Assembly (NCBI GenBank): GCA_036490515.1 | Contig: DASXDU010000018.1 | Coordinates: 186,001 to 250,000 of the forward strand | DNA length: 64,000 nucleotides | Origin: Palsa-1150 sp036490515 | GTDB taxonomy: Bacteria > Myxococcota_A > Polyangia > Polyangiales > Polyangiaceae | Direction of reading: 5' to 3' | Shown: positions 53,244 to 63,482 of the stretch, one piece after another | Layout of the letters: every line of letters begins with the position of its first letter | How positions within the stretch are numbered: position 1 is the first letter of the stretch | Made by a program: the position numbers and the translations under genes | Notes under the pieces: generated by a model | Told to the model about the DNA's origin: nothing | The model's database searches: none | What the model saw: the letters and a program-made list of their open reading frames with translations, nothing else

Positions 53244-53370
53244 CACGTGGCACGAGGACGAGGACGAGCACGTCCTGTCGAGTACGGGGACGAGGACGAG
53301 CTCGTGCACGTTTCACGTGGTCGTACTCGTGCGCGTGCACGACAGGACGTGCTCGTCCTCGTGCCACGTG
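53244..53370. repeat. large imperfect inverted repeat with nested arms
   Basis: Left arm 53244-53280 (starts CACGTGGCACGAGGACGAG) and right arm 53340-53370 (ends CTCGTCCTCGTGCCACGTG) match over 31 bp except a 6-bp GACGAG insertion in the left arm. Inside the 59-bp spacer a second pair, GAGTACG and CGTACTC, allows a nested hairpin. It occupies most of the 307-bp gap between two minus-strand genes. Confidence 0.7.
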
Positions 53371-53458
53371 CCCGTGCACCTACTCGGCCCCGCCCGTGCT
53401 CGATCTCTCCATCTCCCTCTCGCCGCCCTACTCGCCCGCGCCCGCAGCAGCAGCCACC

Positions 53459-54514
53459 TCAAAGCACCAGGTACCGCCCTTGCCTCACGACCGGCGCCCC
53501 GTCGAGATCCAGGTCCGCGTTCGTCGCCGTCATCATCAGCTGCATCGGCGCGTCCCAGCTGGCCCCCGTCTGCTCGGCGTACGTCGCCCCGAACGCGACG
53601 TGCAACCCCGGCAGGTTCTGGTCCGACACCACCTCCCCGGTGGCCTCCCTCATCCCGACGTTCGTCCCGACGATGACGAGCCCCACCTTCTCGGCGTTGC
53701 GCTCGGCGCGCAGGTGGCTCTCGACCGACGACGCGAGCGCCCGGTCGACGCACTGGACGGCCTTCAGCGCTCCTCCCCGGATCTCGACGCGCACGGGCGA
53801 CCGCGCGAGCTCGCCCGCCGCGGCGCCGAGGGCTCCGCCCATGCTCGCGTCGGCGACGAAGACCCCGTTGACGTCGCCGGGGCACGTGAAGAGCTCCCCG
53901 CCGGGCAGGTTCTCCCACCGGCCCGGCCGGATGAGGCCGACGCGCTCCTGCCAGCGGTGGTCGGGGTGGAGCTTCACCTCGAGATCGCTGCCCGCGGGCG
54001 ACCGCAGGCGAAGCACGGAGTCGGGCCGCAGGCGCGTGCGCACGGCGCGCGTCGCGTCGAGGATGCGCTGCGAGTCGACGCTGAACCCCGCGAGGAGCGT
54101 GCGCCGCCCGACGCCGATCATGTGCGCGTGACGGAGGCGCAGCTCGGTCACGAGCTGCACGTACTCGAGGCGCATCTGCCACTCACCCTCGTCGAAGCCG
54201 ACGAGCAGGATGCTGGCCTGCGCGCGCGCGAGCTCGGTGCGGAGCTGCTGGGGGAGGTTGCGCAGCGGCCGGCGCCCGAGGCGCTCGAGCACGACGACCT
54301 CCGCCTCGGCGCCCACCGAGCGCGCGTGCTCGGCGAGCGTCACCCCCAGCGTCTCGCGGGCCCCGTCGACGACCACGAGGATGCGATCGCCGGCGACCAC
54401 ACCGAGCGCGGTCTGGATCACCCGCCGCGCGGCGTTGGCGATGTCGAAGTCGAGCTCCGGCAGGCGGAGCCCGAGCGGCGTGCGCGAACGGGGAGGCGGC
54501 TTGCTGCCCGGCAC
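53459..54514 (-). CDS. M29-family (AmpS-like) aminopeptidase (351 aa)
   Basis: The C-terminal half carries the family blocks: WENLPGGELFTCPGDVNGVFVADAS, RVEIRGGALKAVQC, KVGLVIVGTNVGMREATGEVVSDQNLPGLHVAFGATYAEQTGA, MMTATNADLDLDGAPVVRQGRYLVL. M29 enzymes are two-metal aminopeptidases; the His/Glu/Asp ligands are in these blocks. The N-terminal half is a divergent Rossmann-like domain (GDRILVVVDGARETLG). GTG start with TACGAT 7 nt upstream. Confidence 0.8.
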   Translation of the reverse strand: MPGSKPPPRSRTPLGLRLPELDFDIANAARRVIQTALGVVAGDRILVVVDGARETLGVTLAEHARSVGAEAEVVVLERLGRRPLRNLPQQLRTELARAQASILLVGFDEGEWQMRLEYVQLVTELRLRHAHMIGVGRRTLLAGFSVDSQRILDATRAVRTRLRPDSVLRLRSPAGSDLEVKLHPDHRWQERVGLIRPGRWENLPGGELFTCPGDVNGVFVADASMGGALGAAAGELARSPVRVEIRGGALKAVQCVDRALASSVESHLRAERNAEKVGLVIVGTNVGMREATGEVVSDQNLPGLHVAFGATYAEQTGASWDAPMQLMMTATNADLDLDGAPVVRQGRYLVL

Positions 54515-54560
54515 GGGATCGATCGTATTCCCGGCCCGCGCGGACTTCTACATCCCCGAA

Positions 54561-55163
54561 TCAGGGGTAACAGGACGACGCTGTGCCGCTCGACTTGCAG
54601 CCGTGCGCGCAGGCGACGCTCTGCACGACGTTGGCCGACTGGCACTGGATGAGGAAGTCCGCGTTGATGGCGGGGAACCCGGCGAGGTCGCGCCCGCAAT
54701 AGAGGCCGTCGGCGTGGCCGGGGCACGGGTTGCACGCGTCCGGGAACGGCGCGGGCAGCGGCAGGCACCCGCCGTCGCAGCTCGTCACCTTGGCGACGCC
54801 GCCGTCCGCGCACTGCACGAGGTCGGAGGTGGGACCGGCGTACCCGTGCAGGCCGTCGGTCGCGCAGTAGAAACCGCTCGCGAGGTTGCCGCACGGCGCG
54901 TAGTGGTCGACGCCCGCGTCGGCCGGCGCGGCCTCCTTCCCCGGCGCGTCCGCGGGCGCGTCGTGGCCCGCATCGACCGCGGCGTCGACGCCGGGCGGCG
55001 TGCCCGTGTCCTCCTCGACGACGGTGGCATCGGAGCAGAAGCCGCCGTCGCAGGCCTCGCCGGGCGCGTCGTGGAACTGGACGAGCAGCGTGCACGATGT
55101 CGCCGCGACGCCCGCGAAGACGCCGAGCGAGGCGAAGGCCACGAGGGACCCTTCTACGCGCAC
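54561..55163 (-). CDS. Cys-rich lipoprotein (200 aa)
   Basis: GTG start, signal SLVAFASLGVFAGVAATSC with lipobox, then CTLLVQFHDAPGEACDGGFCSD. An Asp/Ala-rich linker is followed by a Cys-rich domain (CGNLASGFYC, CADGGVAKVTSCDGGCLPLP, CNPCPGHADGLYCGRDLAG, CAHGCKSSG) resembling repeats found in many exported myxobacterial proteins. TACAAT is 6 nt before the start. Divergent from the large TPR gene. Confidence 0.75.
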   Translation of the reverse strand: MRVEGSLVAFASLGVFAGVAATSCTLLVQFHDAPGEACDGGFCSDATVVEEDTGTPPGVDAAVDAGHDAPADAPGKEAAPADAGVDHYAPCGNLASGFYCATDGLHGYAGPTSDLVQCADGGVAKVTSCDGGCLPLPAPFPDACNPCPGHADGLYCGRDLAGFPAINADFLIQCQSANVVQSVACAHGCKSSGTASSCYP

Positions 55164-55221
55164 CACTCCATTGTACCGATCGGCCGACCACGCGATCGCT
55201 CGATCCGCTACCATGCCGTGC

Positions 55222-58200
55222 ATGTCGCAGCGGCGCACGGGGAGCGAGCCGGAGACGCTCCCCGGGAGCGTGCTCGACGAGGCCGAGCTCGTGGAGGACG
55301 ACGACGGCGGGTCGATCGACCGGCTGCTGGCGGAGACCGATCAAGGGTGGGACATCGACGCGCAGGTGCAGACGCTCCAGCAAGCCGCGGGCACGCGGTC
55401 GCTCGCGGAGCAGAGCACCACGGGGATGCGGCCGCCGATGCCGTCGCGCGCCCTTCACATTCCGACGCCCTTCGAGCTCGGGCCGACGCAGATCTCCTCG
55501 GCGCGGCCCCCGTCGGGCGCGGTGGCCGGCGCCGGGTCGGCCGCGCTCCCGGGCGAGCCATCGCCCGCGCCGCCGCGCGCCTCGTCGAAGCGGACGAGCA
55601 AGGCGCCGCCGCCGCTCCCGCGCAAGGGGCCTCCTCCCCTCCCCGGGCCGCCGGGCCCGCCCGCCCCGATGGCCGCGACCCGGTCCGAGCCCTCGCCCGT
55701 GCGGCTGCCGGCGGACATGTCGCAGCCGGGCGCGCTCGTCGACCTTCTCCACGCACGCGTGACGACGCTCGAGATGGCCGACGACAAGGTCGGCCTGGCG
55801 CGCGCGCACATGGAGCTCGCCATCGCGAGCGAGGCGATCCTCGGCGACGACGTGCGCGCGACGATGCACGCCGAGGCGGCGCTGAAGGTCGACCCGTCGT
55901 CGTCCGCGGCCCACGCGATGCTCCGGCGGCGCAAGCACGCGCGCGCCGCGCTCGGGTCGATGCTCCAGCACCTCGAGCAGGAGCTCGCGAGCGCGACCAG
56001 CGAAGCGCACAAGGTGGAGCTCCTCGCCGAGAAGGCACGCCTGCTCGAGGCGGTCGGCGATCGCGGGTCCGAGGTGCGGGCGACGTGGGAGCAGGCGCTC
56101 ACCCACGCGCCCAACCACGCCGCGGCCCTGAAGGGCCTCGAGGTGGAGCTCCTCGCGCGCGCGCAGGCGAAGGGCACGCCGCACGACTGGGAGGCCCTCG
56201 CCACCCACCTCGGGCGGATGGCGGACGCGTACGGCTCGGAGAAGCGTCTGGCGGCATGGTTGCACGTCGAGCGCGCGGACATCCTCGAGCAGCGCCTCGG
56301 GCGTGTGGACGCTGCCCGCGGCGCGCTCGATCGAGCCCTCGAGCTCGACCCGAGCGTGGGGCCGGTGCGCGACGCGCTCGTCCGGCACGTCGCGGCGCAC
56401 GCCGACTGGGACGGTCTCGCAGCTCTCCTCGACGAGGAGGCGAAGATCGACGGAAGCATCGCACGGGCGGCCCGGCTCGAGCTCGACGCGGCTGCGATCA
56501 GCGCGTCGCGGCTGGGCGAGGTGGGGCGGGCGTGCAACCTCCTCGAGCGGGCCGCGGCGCGTGCGCCGACCGACGCGAGCGTCGACCGGCGCGTGCTCGA
56601 CGAGCTGGTGCGCCTCCACGAGCTCGAGGGGCGCTGGGCCGAGGCGGCGAAGGCGCGGCGGGCGCGCATCCGCTTCGTGACCGACCCGCCGTCGGTGGCG
56701 TTCGAGCTGCGCGCGCTGGCCTCCACGGCGGAGAAGGGCGACGACCTCGAGGCGGCGATCGCCGACGTGCAGCGGGCGCTCGCGATCGACGCGACCGACC
56801 CGACGCTCGTCGAGATCCTCGACCGGCTGCTCGCGGCGGCCGGCAAGCACGACCCGCGCATCGCGACGTGGCTCCAGGAGGCCGCCCGCACCGAGGACGG
56901 CCCGCGACGCGCGAAGGCCCTCGCGCGGGCCGCGCAGATCTGCGACGACCTCGGGCGCCCGGCGGACGCCGTGCGCCACCTGCGCTCGGCGTGGATCGCG
57001 TCCCCGGGGGACCCGGAGGTCCTCGACGCGCTCTCGCGCCTGCTCTCGCCCGTGCTCTCCGAGGCCGTCGACGCGGGCGCGCGCTCGCTCGTGGAGCTCT
57101 ACGCCCAGGCCGCCGAGCAGGCGCGCGACGTCGGGCGCAAGATCACCTACCTCGAGAAGGTGGCCCTCCTCTGGGAGGAGCTCCTCGGCGACCCGACCCG
57201 CGCGGCCCGCGCGTACGAGCAGGTGCTCGAGCTCGAGAAGGACCGGCGGTCCGCGCTCGTCGGCCTCGCGCGCTGCGCGTCGCGAACGGGCGACGCGCGG
57301 ACGCTGGCGCGCGCCCTCGTCGACGAGGCGCGCACCTCGGACGACGGTGCGACGAGGCTGGCGCTCCGGACGCGTGCCGCGGGCGTGCTCGCGAAGACCG
57401 ACCCGTCGCGCGCGATGCAGCTCGTGCGCGACGTGCTCAAGGAGGACCCGGCCCACGCCGCCGCGCGGGCCCTCGAGACGCGGCTCGAGGAAGACTCCGG
57501 CCGCTGGGAGCTCGCTGCCAAGTCGCTGCACGCGCGCATCGAGATGTGCACGACCGTCCCGGAGAAGGTCGCCCTCTGGCTCGCGCTCGCGCAGATGCAG
57601 CACGCACGCCTCCACAAGCCGCTCGACGCGATGCAGTCGCTCGAGCAGGCGCACGCGCTCGACCCGGCTCACCCGGTTCCTCCCACCGAGATCGTGCGCA
57701 TCCTCGAGGACCACGGCGACGCCCACTCGCTGCGCGACGCCCTCGAGCGGCTGGCCGCGCGCTCCTCTGCGCCCGAGGACCGGGCGCGCTACCTCGTGCG
57801 AGCGGCGGAGATCGACGAGCTCCGCCTCGGCGACGACGCGTCCGCGCAGCGCGCCTACCAGCGCGCGCTCGAGGCCGTGCCCGAGGACGACCTCGTGGCC
57901 GAGCGGTTGGGCCGCGTCGTGGCACGCCGGGGGGACTCGGCGGCCGCCGCGATCGCCGAGGTCGGGGCGCTCCTCGGCAAGCGCATCGAGCGCGCGTCGT
58001 CCCACGGCGCGGCGCTCGCGCTGTCCTTCGAGCTCGCGCTCATGCTCGTGCGGTCGAACCAGGACGGCACGCGCGCGGCGACGCTCCTCGAGACGGTGCT
58101 CGCCGAGCAAGGCGACCACGTCCCCGCCCTCCGCACCCTCGAGGGGCTCCGGCGCAAGTCCGGCGAGACCGCCCCCCTCGGTCGCGTGCTGACGCGCGAG

Positions 58201-60867
58201 GGCGACGCGCTCAACGACGCGCGCGCGCGCCTCGGCGCCCTCTGGAACCTCGCCGCTCTCGAGGAGTGGAAGCTCCCCGTCGGCGATCCGGCGCAGACCT
58301 ACAAGGCCATCCTCGAGCTCGATCCGACTGACCCGGGCGCGCTCGACGCGACCCTGCGGCGCGAGCTCGCGAACGCCCGCCGCGGCGACCCGCGCGCCCG
58401 CAAGACGGTCATCGGGGCGCTCCGCGCGCTCGTCCCGTTCTCGTCGGACGACGACACGCGCCTCTCCCTCCAGCTCCGGCTCGCGCTCCTGCTCGAGACC
58501 GCCGCCGAGGAGGCCCCCGACGGGCGCACGGCCGAGGACATGTCGCGCGAGGCGCTCACGCGCTACCGCGACGCGCTCCGCATCGACGAGCTCTCCGTGA
58601 CGGCGTCGACCTCGGTCGCGCGCCTCGCGGGGCGCCTCATCGACACCGAGGCCGCCCTCGCCGCGGCGCGGTCGCTCGCGGAGCTCGCCGTCGAGCCGCG
58701 CGTCCGGTCCCGCTACCTCGTCGACGCCGCGGAGCTCCTGCTCGGCCCCGACGACGACGACCGCCTGGGCCGCGCCGCCGATCGCCGCATCCGTGCGATG
58801 GAGCTCCTCGAGCGCGCGCTCGACGCCGACGCCGACTCGATCCCCGCGGCCGGCCGGCTCGCCACCGTGCTCCTCGAAGACCACCACGGCGAGCGACTCG
58901 TCAGCGCGTTCCGCACGGCGCTCGGGCGCTCGAAGTCGCCCGACGCCATCGTCATGCTCGGCTCGGAGATCGCCCGCGTCGCGCGCGACGAGCTCCAGGA
59001 CCTCACCGTCGCCATCGACGCCATGCGCCGCGTGCGCGCGGCCGCCCCGCAGCACGTCCCCTCGCTCCTCACGCTCGCGGAGCTCTGCATCGCGCAGCGC
59101 GCCTGGCCCGAGGCGGTCGACGCGCTCGAGGCGGTCGTCTCGACGAGCCGCGAGGTCCCGCCCAAGCTGACGGCGCTCTTCGCGCTGGCGAGCATCTACG
59201 AGCGGGTCCTCTCGCGCCCCGAGGACGTGGATCGCGTCCTGCGCGCAGCGCTCGCCATCGATCCGAGCAACGCGCGCGCCCTTCGCGCGCTCCTCCGGCG
59301 GGTGGCCGCCGAGCCCCTCGAGGACAGCCCCGCCGCGCAGCGGGAGCGCCGCGAGGAGATCGCGGATCTCCTCGGTCGCCTGGCGCACGTCGAGAAGGAC
59401 GCCGAGCAGAAGACGGGGATCCTCCAGGAGCTCGCCGAGGTGAGCCAGCGCCTCGGCGACATGCAGGGCGCCGAGCGCGCCCTCGTCGAGGCCGTCGCGA
59501 CGTCGCCGGCCAACGCGCGCGCCTTCGCACGCCTGGCGGGCCTCTACCGGCGGCCGGCGGGACGCGACTCCACGGGCTACGCGCGCGCCCTCGCGGCCGT
59601 CATCGGCCTGGGGCAGGAGCTCGGGCACATCGACGCCCGGTGGTTCGCAGCGCTGGGCACGCTCGAGATCCAGCAGCTCCAGCGGCTCCGCGACGGCGTC
59701 GTCCACCTGCAGCGCGCCATCGCGCTCGACCCGACGCTCTACGAGACGCGCTTCGAGCTCGCGAGCGCGTTCTCGAAGATGGGCGCCAACGAGGAGGCGA
59801 CGCGCACCCTCCTCGCCATGATCAGCCCCATCGCGCACCCGCTGCTCTCGATCGCCGACCCGGGCGCGGGCCTCTCGCTGCTCGAGCAGTCGCTGTCGAA
59901 GGAGCGGCGCGCCGACGAGGCGGTCGTCGTGAGCGAGCTGCGCGCGCTCGGCGGGGAGCTCGACGACGGGCGCAAGGCCTGGCTCCGCGCGCGCCGCCTG
60001 CCCCCGCTCGACGGGCAGCACGGGGTGCTCGACCGGCCGGCGCTGGTGACGCACGTCCTGCCCTCGGAGGGACGTCACATCCTGCTCGAGGTGGCGGCAG
60101 CGATCGCCGGCATCGAGGCGAAGGTGATGCGGAGCGACCTCTCGGAGCTCGGCATCTCGTCGCGCGATCGCATCACGGCGCGCAGCGGCCACCCCACGCG
60201 CGCCGTGGTGGACCGCCTGACGCGGCAGCTCGGGGTCGGCGAGGTGGAGCTCGCCGTGGCGGCGGCCGTGACGCGGACGCGCGTGCTGTCGCAGGACGTC
60301 CCGTGGATCGTCGTCCCGCCGTCGCTCGTCGAGCAGACGGAGATGGCGCAGATCGCGAGCATCGCGCGCGCGGTCGCACGCGTGGCGTACGGCGTCCCCT
60401 GGCTCGAGGAGCTCGCTCCCTCCGCCATCGAGGCGCTCCTGGTCGCGGCTGCACGCCAGGTGGTGCCGGGCTACGGCAGCGAGGACGTGGACGTCCTCAC
60501 GATGAAGCTCGTGACCCAGCACGAGACGACGCTGGCGAAGGCGCTGACACGGCGGCAGCGAAAGCTCCTCGAGGAGCTGGCACCGCACATCGCGTCGCCG
60601 CAGTCCCGTCCTCCGTCGGCGGAGGCCTTCGTGGGGGCGCTCGCGCGCGCAGAGCTCCGCGCGGCCTTCGTCGTCACGGGCGATCTGCTCACGATGGTCG
60701 ACGAGATGCGGCCCCTCGATCAGACGCTGCACCGCGCCGCGGAGACGCCCGGCCCCCAGGCGCTCGCCTCGGTGCTCGCGCACCCCTTCGCGGGAGACGT
60801 CGTCCGCTACGCGCTCACCCCCGAGGCCACCGCGCTCCGGCGCCGCCTCGGGTCGACCTGGACCTGA
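55222..60867 (+). CDS. giant TPR-repeat protein (about 1881 aa)
   Basis: The first ~170 residues are acidic then Pro/Ser-rich (PSPAPPRASSKRTSKAPPPLPRK) and likely disordered. From ~175 to ~1560 the protein is a continuous superhelix of TPR-like units with a W/L-A-x-x-H/A pattern (RVDAARGALDRALELDPSVGP, DLEAAIADVQRALAIDATDPTL, RAARAYEQVLELEKDRRSALVGLARCA). The last ~300 residues (REVPP..., DVPWIVVPPSLVEQTEMAQIASIARAVARV) form a different helical domain. There is no signal peptide or membrane helix, so it is probably a cytoplasmic scaffold. ATG 55222 lies 7 nt after TACCAT; ATG 55213 is an alternative. Confidence 0.85.
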   Translation: MSQRRTGSEPETLPGSVLDEAELVEDDDGGSIDRLLAETDQGWDIDAQVQTLQQAAGTRSLAEQSTTGMRPPMPSRALHIPTPFELGPTQISSARPPSGAVAGAGSAALPGEPSPAPPRASSKRTSKAPPPLPRKGPPPLPGPPGPPAPMAATRSEPSPVRLPADMSQPGALVDLLHARVTTLEMADDKVGLARAHMELAIASEAILGDDVRATMHAEAALKVDPSSSAAHAMLRRRKHARAALGSMLQHLEQELASATSEAHKVELLAEKARLLEAVGDRGSEVRATWEQALTHAPNHAAALKGLEVELLARAQAKGTPHDWEALATHLGRMADAYGSEKRLAAWLHVERADILEQRLGRVDAARGALDRALELDPSVGPVRDALVRHVAAHADWDGLAALLDEEAKIDGSIARAARLELDAAAISASRLGEVGRACNLLERAAARAPTDASVDRRVLDELVRLHELEGRWAEAAKARRARIRFVTDPPSVAFELRALASTAEKGDDLEAAIADVQRALAIDATDPTLVEILDRLLAAAGKHDPRIATWLQEAARTEDGPRRAKALARAAQICDDLGRPADAVRHLRSAWIASPGDPEVLDALSRLLSPVLSEAVDAGARSLVELYAQAAEQARDVGRKITYLEKVALLWEELLGDPTRAARAYEQVLELEKDRRSALVGLARCASRTGDARTLARALVDEARTSDDGATRLALRTRAAGVLAKTDPSRAMQLVRDVLKEDPAHAAARALETRLEEDSGRWELAAKSLHARIEMCTTVPEKVALWLALAQMQHARLHKPLDAMQSLEQAHALDPAHPVPPTEIVRILEDHGDAHSLRDALERLAARSSAPEDRARYLVRAAEIDELRLGDDASAQRAYQRALEAVPEDDLVAERLGRVVARRGDSAAAAIAEVGALLGKRIERASSHGAALALSFELALMLVRSNQDGTRAATLLETVLAEQGDHVPALRTLEGLRRKSGETAPLGRVLTREGDALNDARARLGALWNLAALEEWKLPVGDPAQTYKAILELDPTDPGALDATLRRELANARRGDPRARKTVIGALRALVPFSSDDDTRLSLQLRLALLLETAAEEAPDGRTAEDMSREALTRYRDALRIDELSVTASTSVARLAGRLIDTEAALAAARSLAELAVEPRVRSRYLVDAAELLLGPDDDDRLGRAADRRIRAMELLERALDADADSIPAAGRLATVLLEDHHGERLVSAFRTALGRSKSPDAIVMLGSEIARVARDELQDLTVAIDAMRRVRAAAPQHVPSLLTLAELCIAQRAWPEAVDALEAVVSTSREVPPKLTALFALASIYERVLSRPEDVDRVLRAALAIDPSNARALRALLRRVAAEPLEDSPAAQRERREEIADLLGRLAHVEKDAEQKTGILQELAEVSQRLGDMQGAERALVEAVATSPANARAFARLAGLYRRPAGRDSTGYARALAAVIGLGQELGHIDARWFAALGTLEIQQLQRLRDGVVHLQRAIALDPTLYETRFELASAFSKMGANEEATRTLLAMISPIAHPLLSIADPGAGLSLLEQSLSKERRADEAVVVSELRALGGELDDGRKAWLRARRLPPLDGQHGVLDRPALVTHVLPSEGRHILLEVAAAIAGIEAKVMRSDLSELGISSRDRITARSGHPTRAVVDRLTRQLGVGEVELAVAAAVTRTRVLSQDVPWIVVPPSLVEQTEMAQIASIARAVARVAYGVPWLEELAPSAIEALLVAAARQVVPGYGSEDVDVLTMKLVTQHETTLAKALTRRQRKLLEELAPHIASPQSRPPSAEAFVGALARAELRAAFVVTGDLLTMVDEMRPLDQTLHRAAETPGPQALASVLAHPFAGDVVRYALTPEATALRRRLGSTWT

Positions 60868-60937
60868 GCGCGCCCGGGCGGGGTGCGCGTCCAGCGGGCT
60901 CCGTTCCGGTCACCCCTTCTTCATTTCAGGCCCAGCT

Positions 60938-61519
60938 TCATCGCCCGTCCTCCTGCTGCGCCCCGTCGGGGCGTACGCACACGGCTCCGGGGAGCCGGCA
61001 CGCGAGCCCTTCGTCGCAGGCCCAGCCCGCGGGGCAGCTCTCTCCCGGCTGGCGCAGCGCCGTGCAGCCGCGGAGGCCACCGATGCAGTCCGCGTGCACG
61101 ATCACCTGGCCGGGCGTACCGGCCGGGAAGACGACAGCCCACGTCCCGTCCTCGTCCGGCGCGATCTGCTCGAGCGCGAAGCCGGAGGAGGCGTCGACCG
61201 GAATGCGGAGCGTCGCGGTGCCGTCGACGTGCCCCTGCCAGACCTCGAAGCGCACGGGCGAGCCGTCCGGGGTCACCACCTCGAGCTCGAGCTGGCTCCC
61301 GCCGAGGAGGCCCATCGTCGCCGTCGCGGGCCGCGCACCGACCGTCACGACGTCGTCGCTGCCCACGTAGGCGCGCGTCGTCACCGCGCCGTCGGCGAGC
61401 GCCGCCATCGTCGTCGTCTCCCGCGCCGTCGCCGTGACCTCCCCCGCGGTACCGCTGCACCCCACGGCCGCGGAGGCCGCGCAGGCCGCGGCGAAGGCGC
61501 AGATCCGGTGATGAATCAT
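60938..61519 (-). CDS. putative lipoprotein (193 aa)
   Basis: Signal peptide with lipobox (CAFAAACAASAAVGCSG). A beta-rich domain with FEVWQGHVDGTATLRIPVDASSGF and GTWAVVFPAGTPGQVIVHADC follows, ending in a Cys-rich segment (CTALRQPGESCPAGWACDEGLACRLPGAVC). ATG at 61519 has AAAGGACGG upstream. Unrecognised family; probably outer-membrane or secreted. Confidence 0.7.
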   Translation of the reverse strand: MIHHRICAFAAACAASAAVGCSGTAGEVTATARETTTMAALADGAVTTRAYVGSDDVVTVGARPATATMGLLGGSQLELEVVTPDGSPVRFEVWQGHVDGTATLRIPVDASSGFALEQIAPDEDGTWAVVFPAGTPGQVIVHADCIGGLRGCTALRQPGESCPAGWACDEGLACRLPGAVCVRPDGAQQEDGR

Positions 61520-61655
61520 GGAGCTATCCGTCCTTTCCCCGGGCGTGCCCAGGGATGCTTGCGTCTCTACCGGCCGGCGGTGACGCAATGCGTAAGGCCC
61601 ACCCGCGGGCCCGTCAAGGGGACCCCGGGGTGCGGCAGCCTCGTGATGCGAGGCT

Positions 61656-63482
61656 TCAGGAAGCCAGGGCGAGGCGCACCAGATCGAGCTCCGCCTCGAA
61701 GCCCTTCACGCGGGCCTTCAGGCGCTCCTTCTCGACGACGCGCGAACGATCGCCCGCGGGCAGCGCCTCGAAGACCTCGACGGGGAGCACGATCTCGCCG
61801 GAAGACGCGAGGTGCTGCACGCGCGAGGCGACGTTCACCGTCTGGCCGAAGTAGTCGAGCGCGCCGTTCGCGGTGACCACGTAGCAGGAGCCGGCGAAGA
61901 GCCCGAGCTTGAGGCCGACGAGATCCCCGTGCTTCTCCTTCGCGCGGAACGCCTCGAAGCGCTCGAGCGCGTCGATCGCGGCGCGCACGCACTGGCCCGC
62001 GTCGACGAAGGCCGCCATCACGGCGTCGCCCATCGTCTTCACGAGTACGCCCTCGTGCTCGTCGACGACGGCGCGGACGACGTCGAAGTGGTCGTCCACC
62101 AGGCGGAACGCCGCGGCGTCGCCCACCTGCGAGTAGAGCGCCGTCGACCCCGTGAGGTCGCTGAAGAGGACGGCCGCCCGCGCCACCTTGAGCGGCGTGC
62201 CGCGCTTGAGAAGCTCGCTCGAGAAGATCGTGCGGAACTCGCTGAGCGTCGACACCTCGTGCGCCGTCGCCGCCGCGCTCGCGAACTGGAGGTGCTCGAT
62301 CTTCACGTGGCGCGCCTCGGGGCAGGCGCTGGTCATGCGGAGCTCGCCGCCGGGGCGCGCGTGAAGGTGCGGCGGATGCACGGCGCCCGGGTCGAGCGTT
62401 GCCTCGGCCACGGCAGGTCCTGCGTCGTCCACCTCGAGGGTCGCTGCCGCTCCGCCGCGCCCGAAGACGCGGTACCGCCCCGGCGCCGCGGGCACGTCGA
62501 GGGCCTTCGTCTCGCCGGCCTCGATGCTCGCCTGCACGAGGACGTGCGGGGTGCGCCCGGGGCCGCCGATGCAGAACATCGCCTCCGGTACGCGTCGCAG
62601 CCCGGGATGCGGGACGAAGGTCGCCTCGACGGCGCGATCGAGGTCGAGGTCGAACGTGATGTCGCAGAGCTGGCAGTGGCCCTCGGGCTTGATCTCGTCG
62701 AGCGCGCGCGCCTGCTGCGCCGACGTCATGCAGCTCGGGCAGACGATCCCCCAGCGGAGCTCGACGAGGCCCGCGGGCACCGCCTTGAGAAACGCGCGCA
62801 GCACGTCGCGGCGGTCGAGGCCCCACTCGTCGGCGAACGCGAACGGGCGCATCCGCACCACGTCGGCGTCCGCGCCGTCGCGCGCCATCGACCCCAGCTT
62901 CTCCGCCAGCGTCGCGTCGACCGCGTCGTCCTTGAGGCGCTTCACCGCGACGGCGATCGCCTCCGCGTTCGACTCGGACACGGGCCTCACGTACGGGCTC
63001 GGCGCCCCCTCGAGGACGTGCCGGTCGATGAGCGCCCCCAGGCCCGCGAGCTTCGCCGTGAAGAGCTTCGCGTTGAGCCACGCGACCGGCGCCAGCAAGG
63101 ACGACCGCGGCGTGATCTCCATGCGGACGCTCGCCCGCGTCCCGCCCTCCAGCGCGCCGTTGCCGTCGCTCGCCGTGGTGCGCGCGAGCGAGACCCGCCA
63201 CGTGTACGACTCGACGGGGCCGCCGCGCATGCGCCGGTGCACGCCGAACGTCCGCTGGTGGCTCCACTCGAAGGGGAACTCCTCGTAGACGAGCTTGAAG
63301 CCGCCGGCCTGCGTCTCGGCGAGGAAGCGCGCGCTCGACGTCGTCCCGTCCTCGATGGGCCGGTAGCGCACGTCATGCGCGCCGATGAGGCGGTTGAACC
63401 GCTCGGTATCGGCGAGGAACGGCCACACTCGCTCCGGCGGCGACGCCATGTCGACGGAGCGCGTGACGACGATCGCGCGCAT
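61656..63482 (-). CDS. SRPBCC-DUF5939-class III adenylate/guanylate cyclase (608 aa)
   Basis: Residues 1-150 look like an SRPBCC/START lipid-binding-like domain (MRAIVVTRSVDMASPPERVWPFLADTERFNRLIG). The middle (~180-400) resembles DUF5939, with a Cys cluster (VCPSCMTSAQQ, CQLCDITFDLDLDRAVE) that could bind metal. The C-terminal ~190 residues are a cyclase: AAVLFSDLTGSTALYSQVGD (metal Asp), EHEGVLVKTMGDAVMAAF, YFGQTVNVASRVQHLA. It probably makes cAMP or cGMP in response to a bound ligand. TACCCT stands 7 nt upstream. Confidence 0.85.
   Translation of the reverse strand: MRAIVVTRSVDMASPPERVWPFLADTERFNRLIGAHDVRYRPIEDGTTSSARFLAETQAGGFKLVYEEFPFEWSHQRTFGVHRRMRGGPVESYTWRVSLARTTASDGNGALEGGTRASVRMEITPRSSLLAPVAWLNAKLFTAKLAGLGALIDRHVLEGAPSPYVRPVSESNAEAIAVAVKRLKDDAVDATLAEKLGSMARDGADADVVRMRPFAFADEWGLDRRDVLRAFLKAVPAGLVELRWGIVCPSCMTSAQQARALDEIKPEGHCQLCDITFDLDLDRAVEATFVPHPGLRRVPEAMFCIGGPGRTPHVLVQASIEAGETKALDVPAAPGRYRVFGRGGAAATLEVDDAGPAVAEATLDPGAVHPPHLHARPGGELRMTSACPEARHVKIEHLQFASAAATAHEVSTLSEFRTIFSSELLKRGTPLKVARAAVLFSDLTGSTALYSQVGDAAAFRLVDDHFDVVRAVVDEHEGVLVKTMGDAVMAAFVDAGQCVRAAIDALERFEAFRAKEKHGDLVGLKLGLFAGSCYVVTANGALDYFGQTVNVASRVQHLASSGEIVLPVEVFEALPAGDRSRVVEKERLKARVKGFEAELDLVRLALAS

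Noticed and set aside
54418..60783. 2121-codon open frame on the minus strand
   Set aside because: It is the antisense shadow of the 1881-aa TPR gene; the translation is Arg/Glu/Leu-rich with no domains, as expected from GC-rich codons read backwards.
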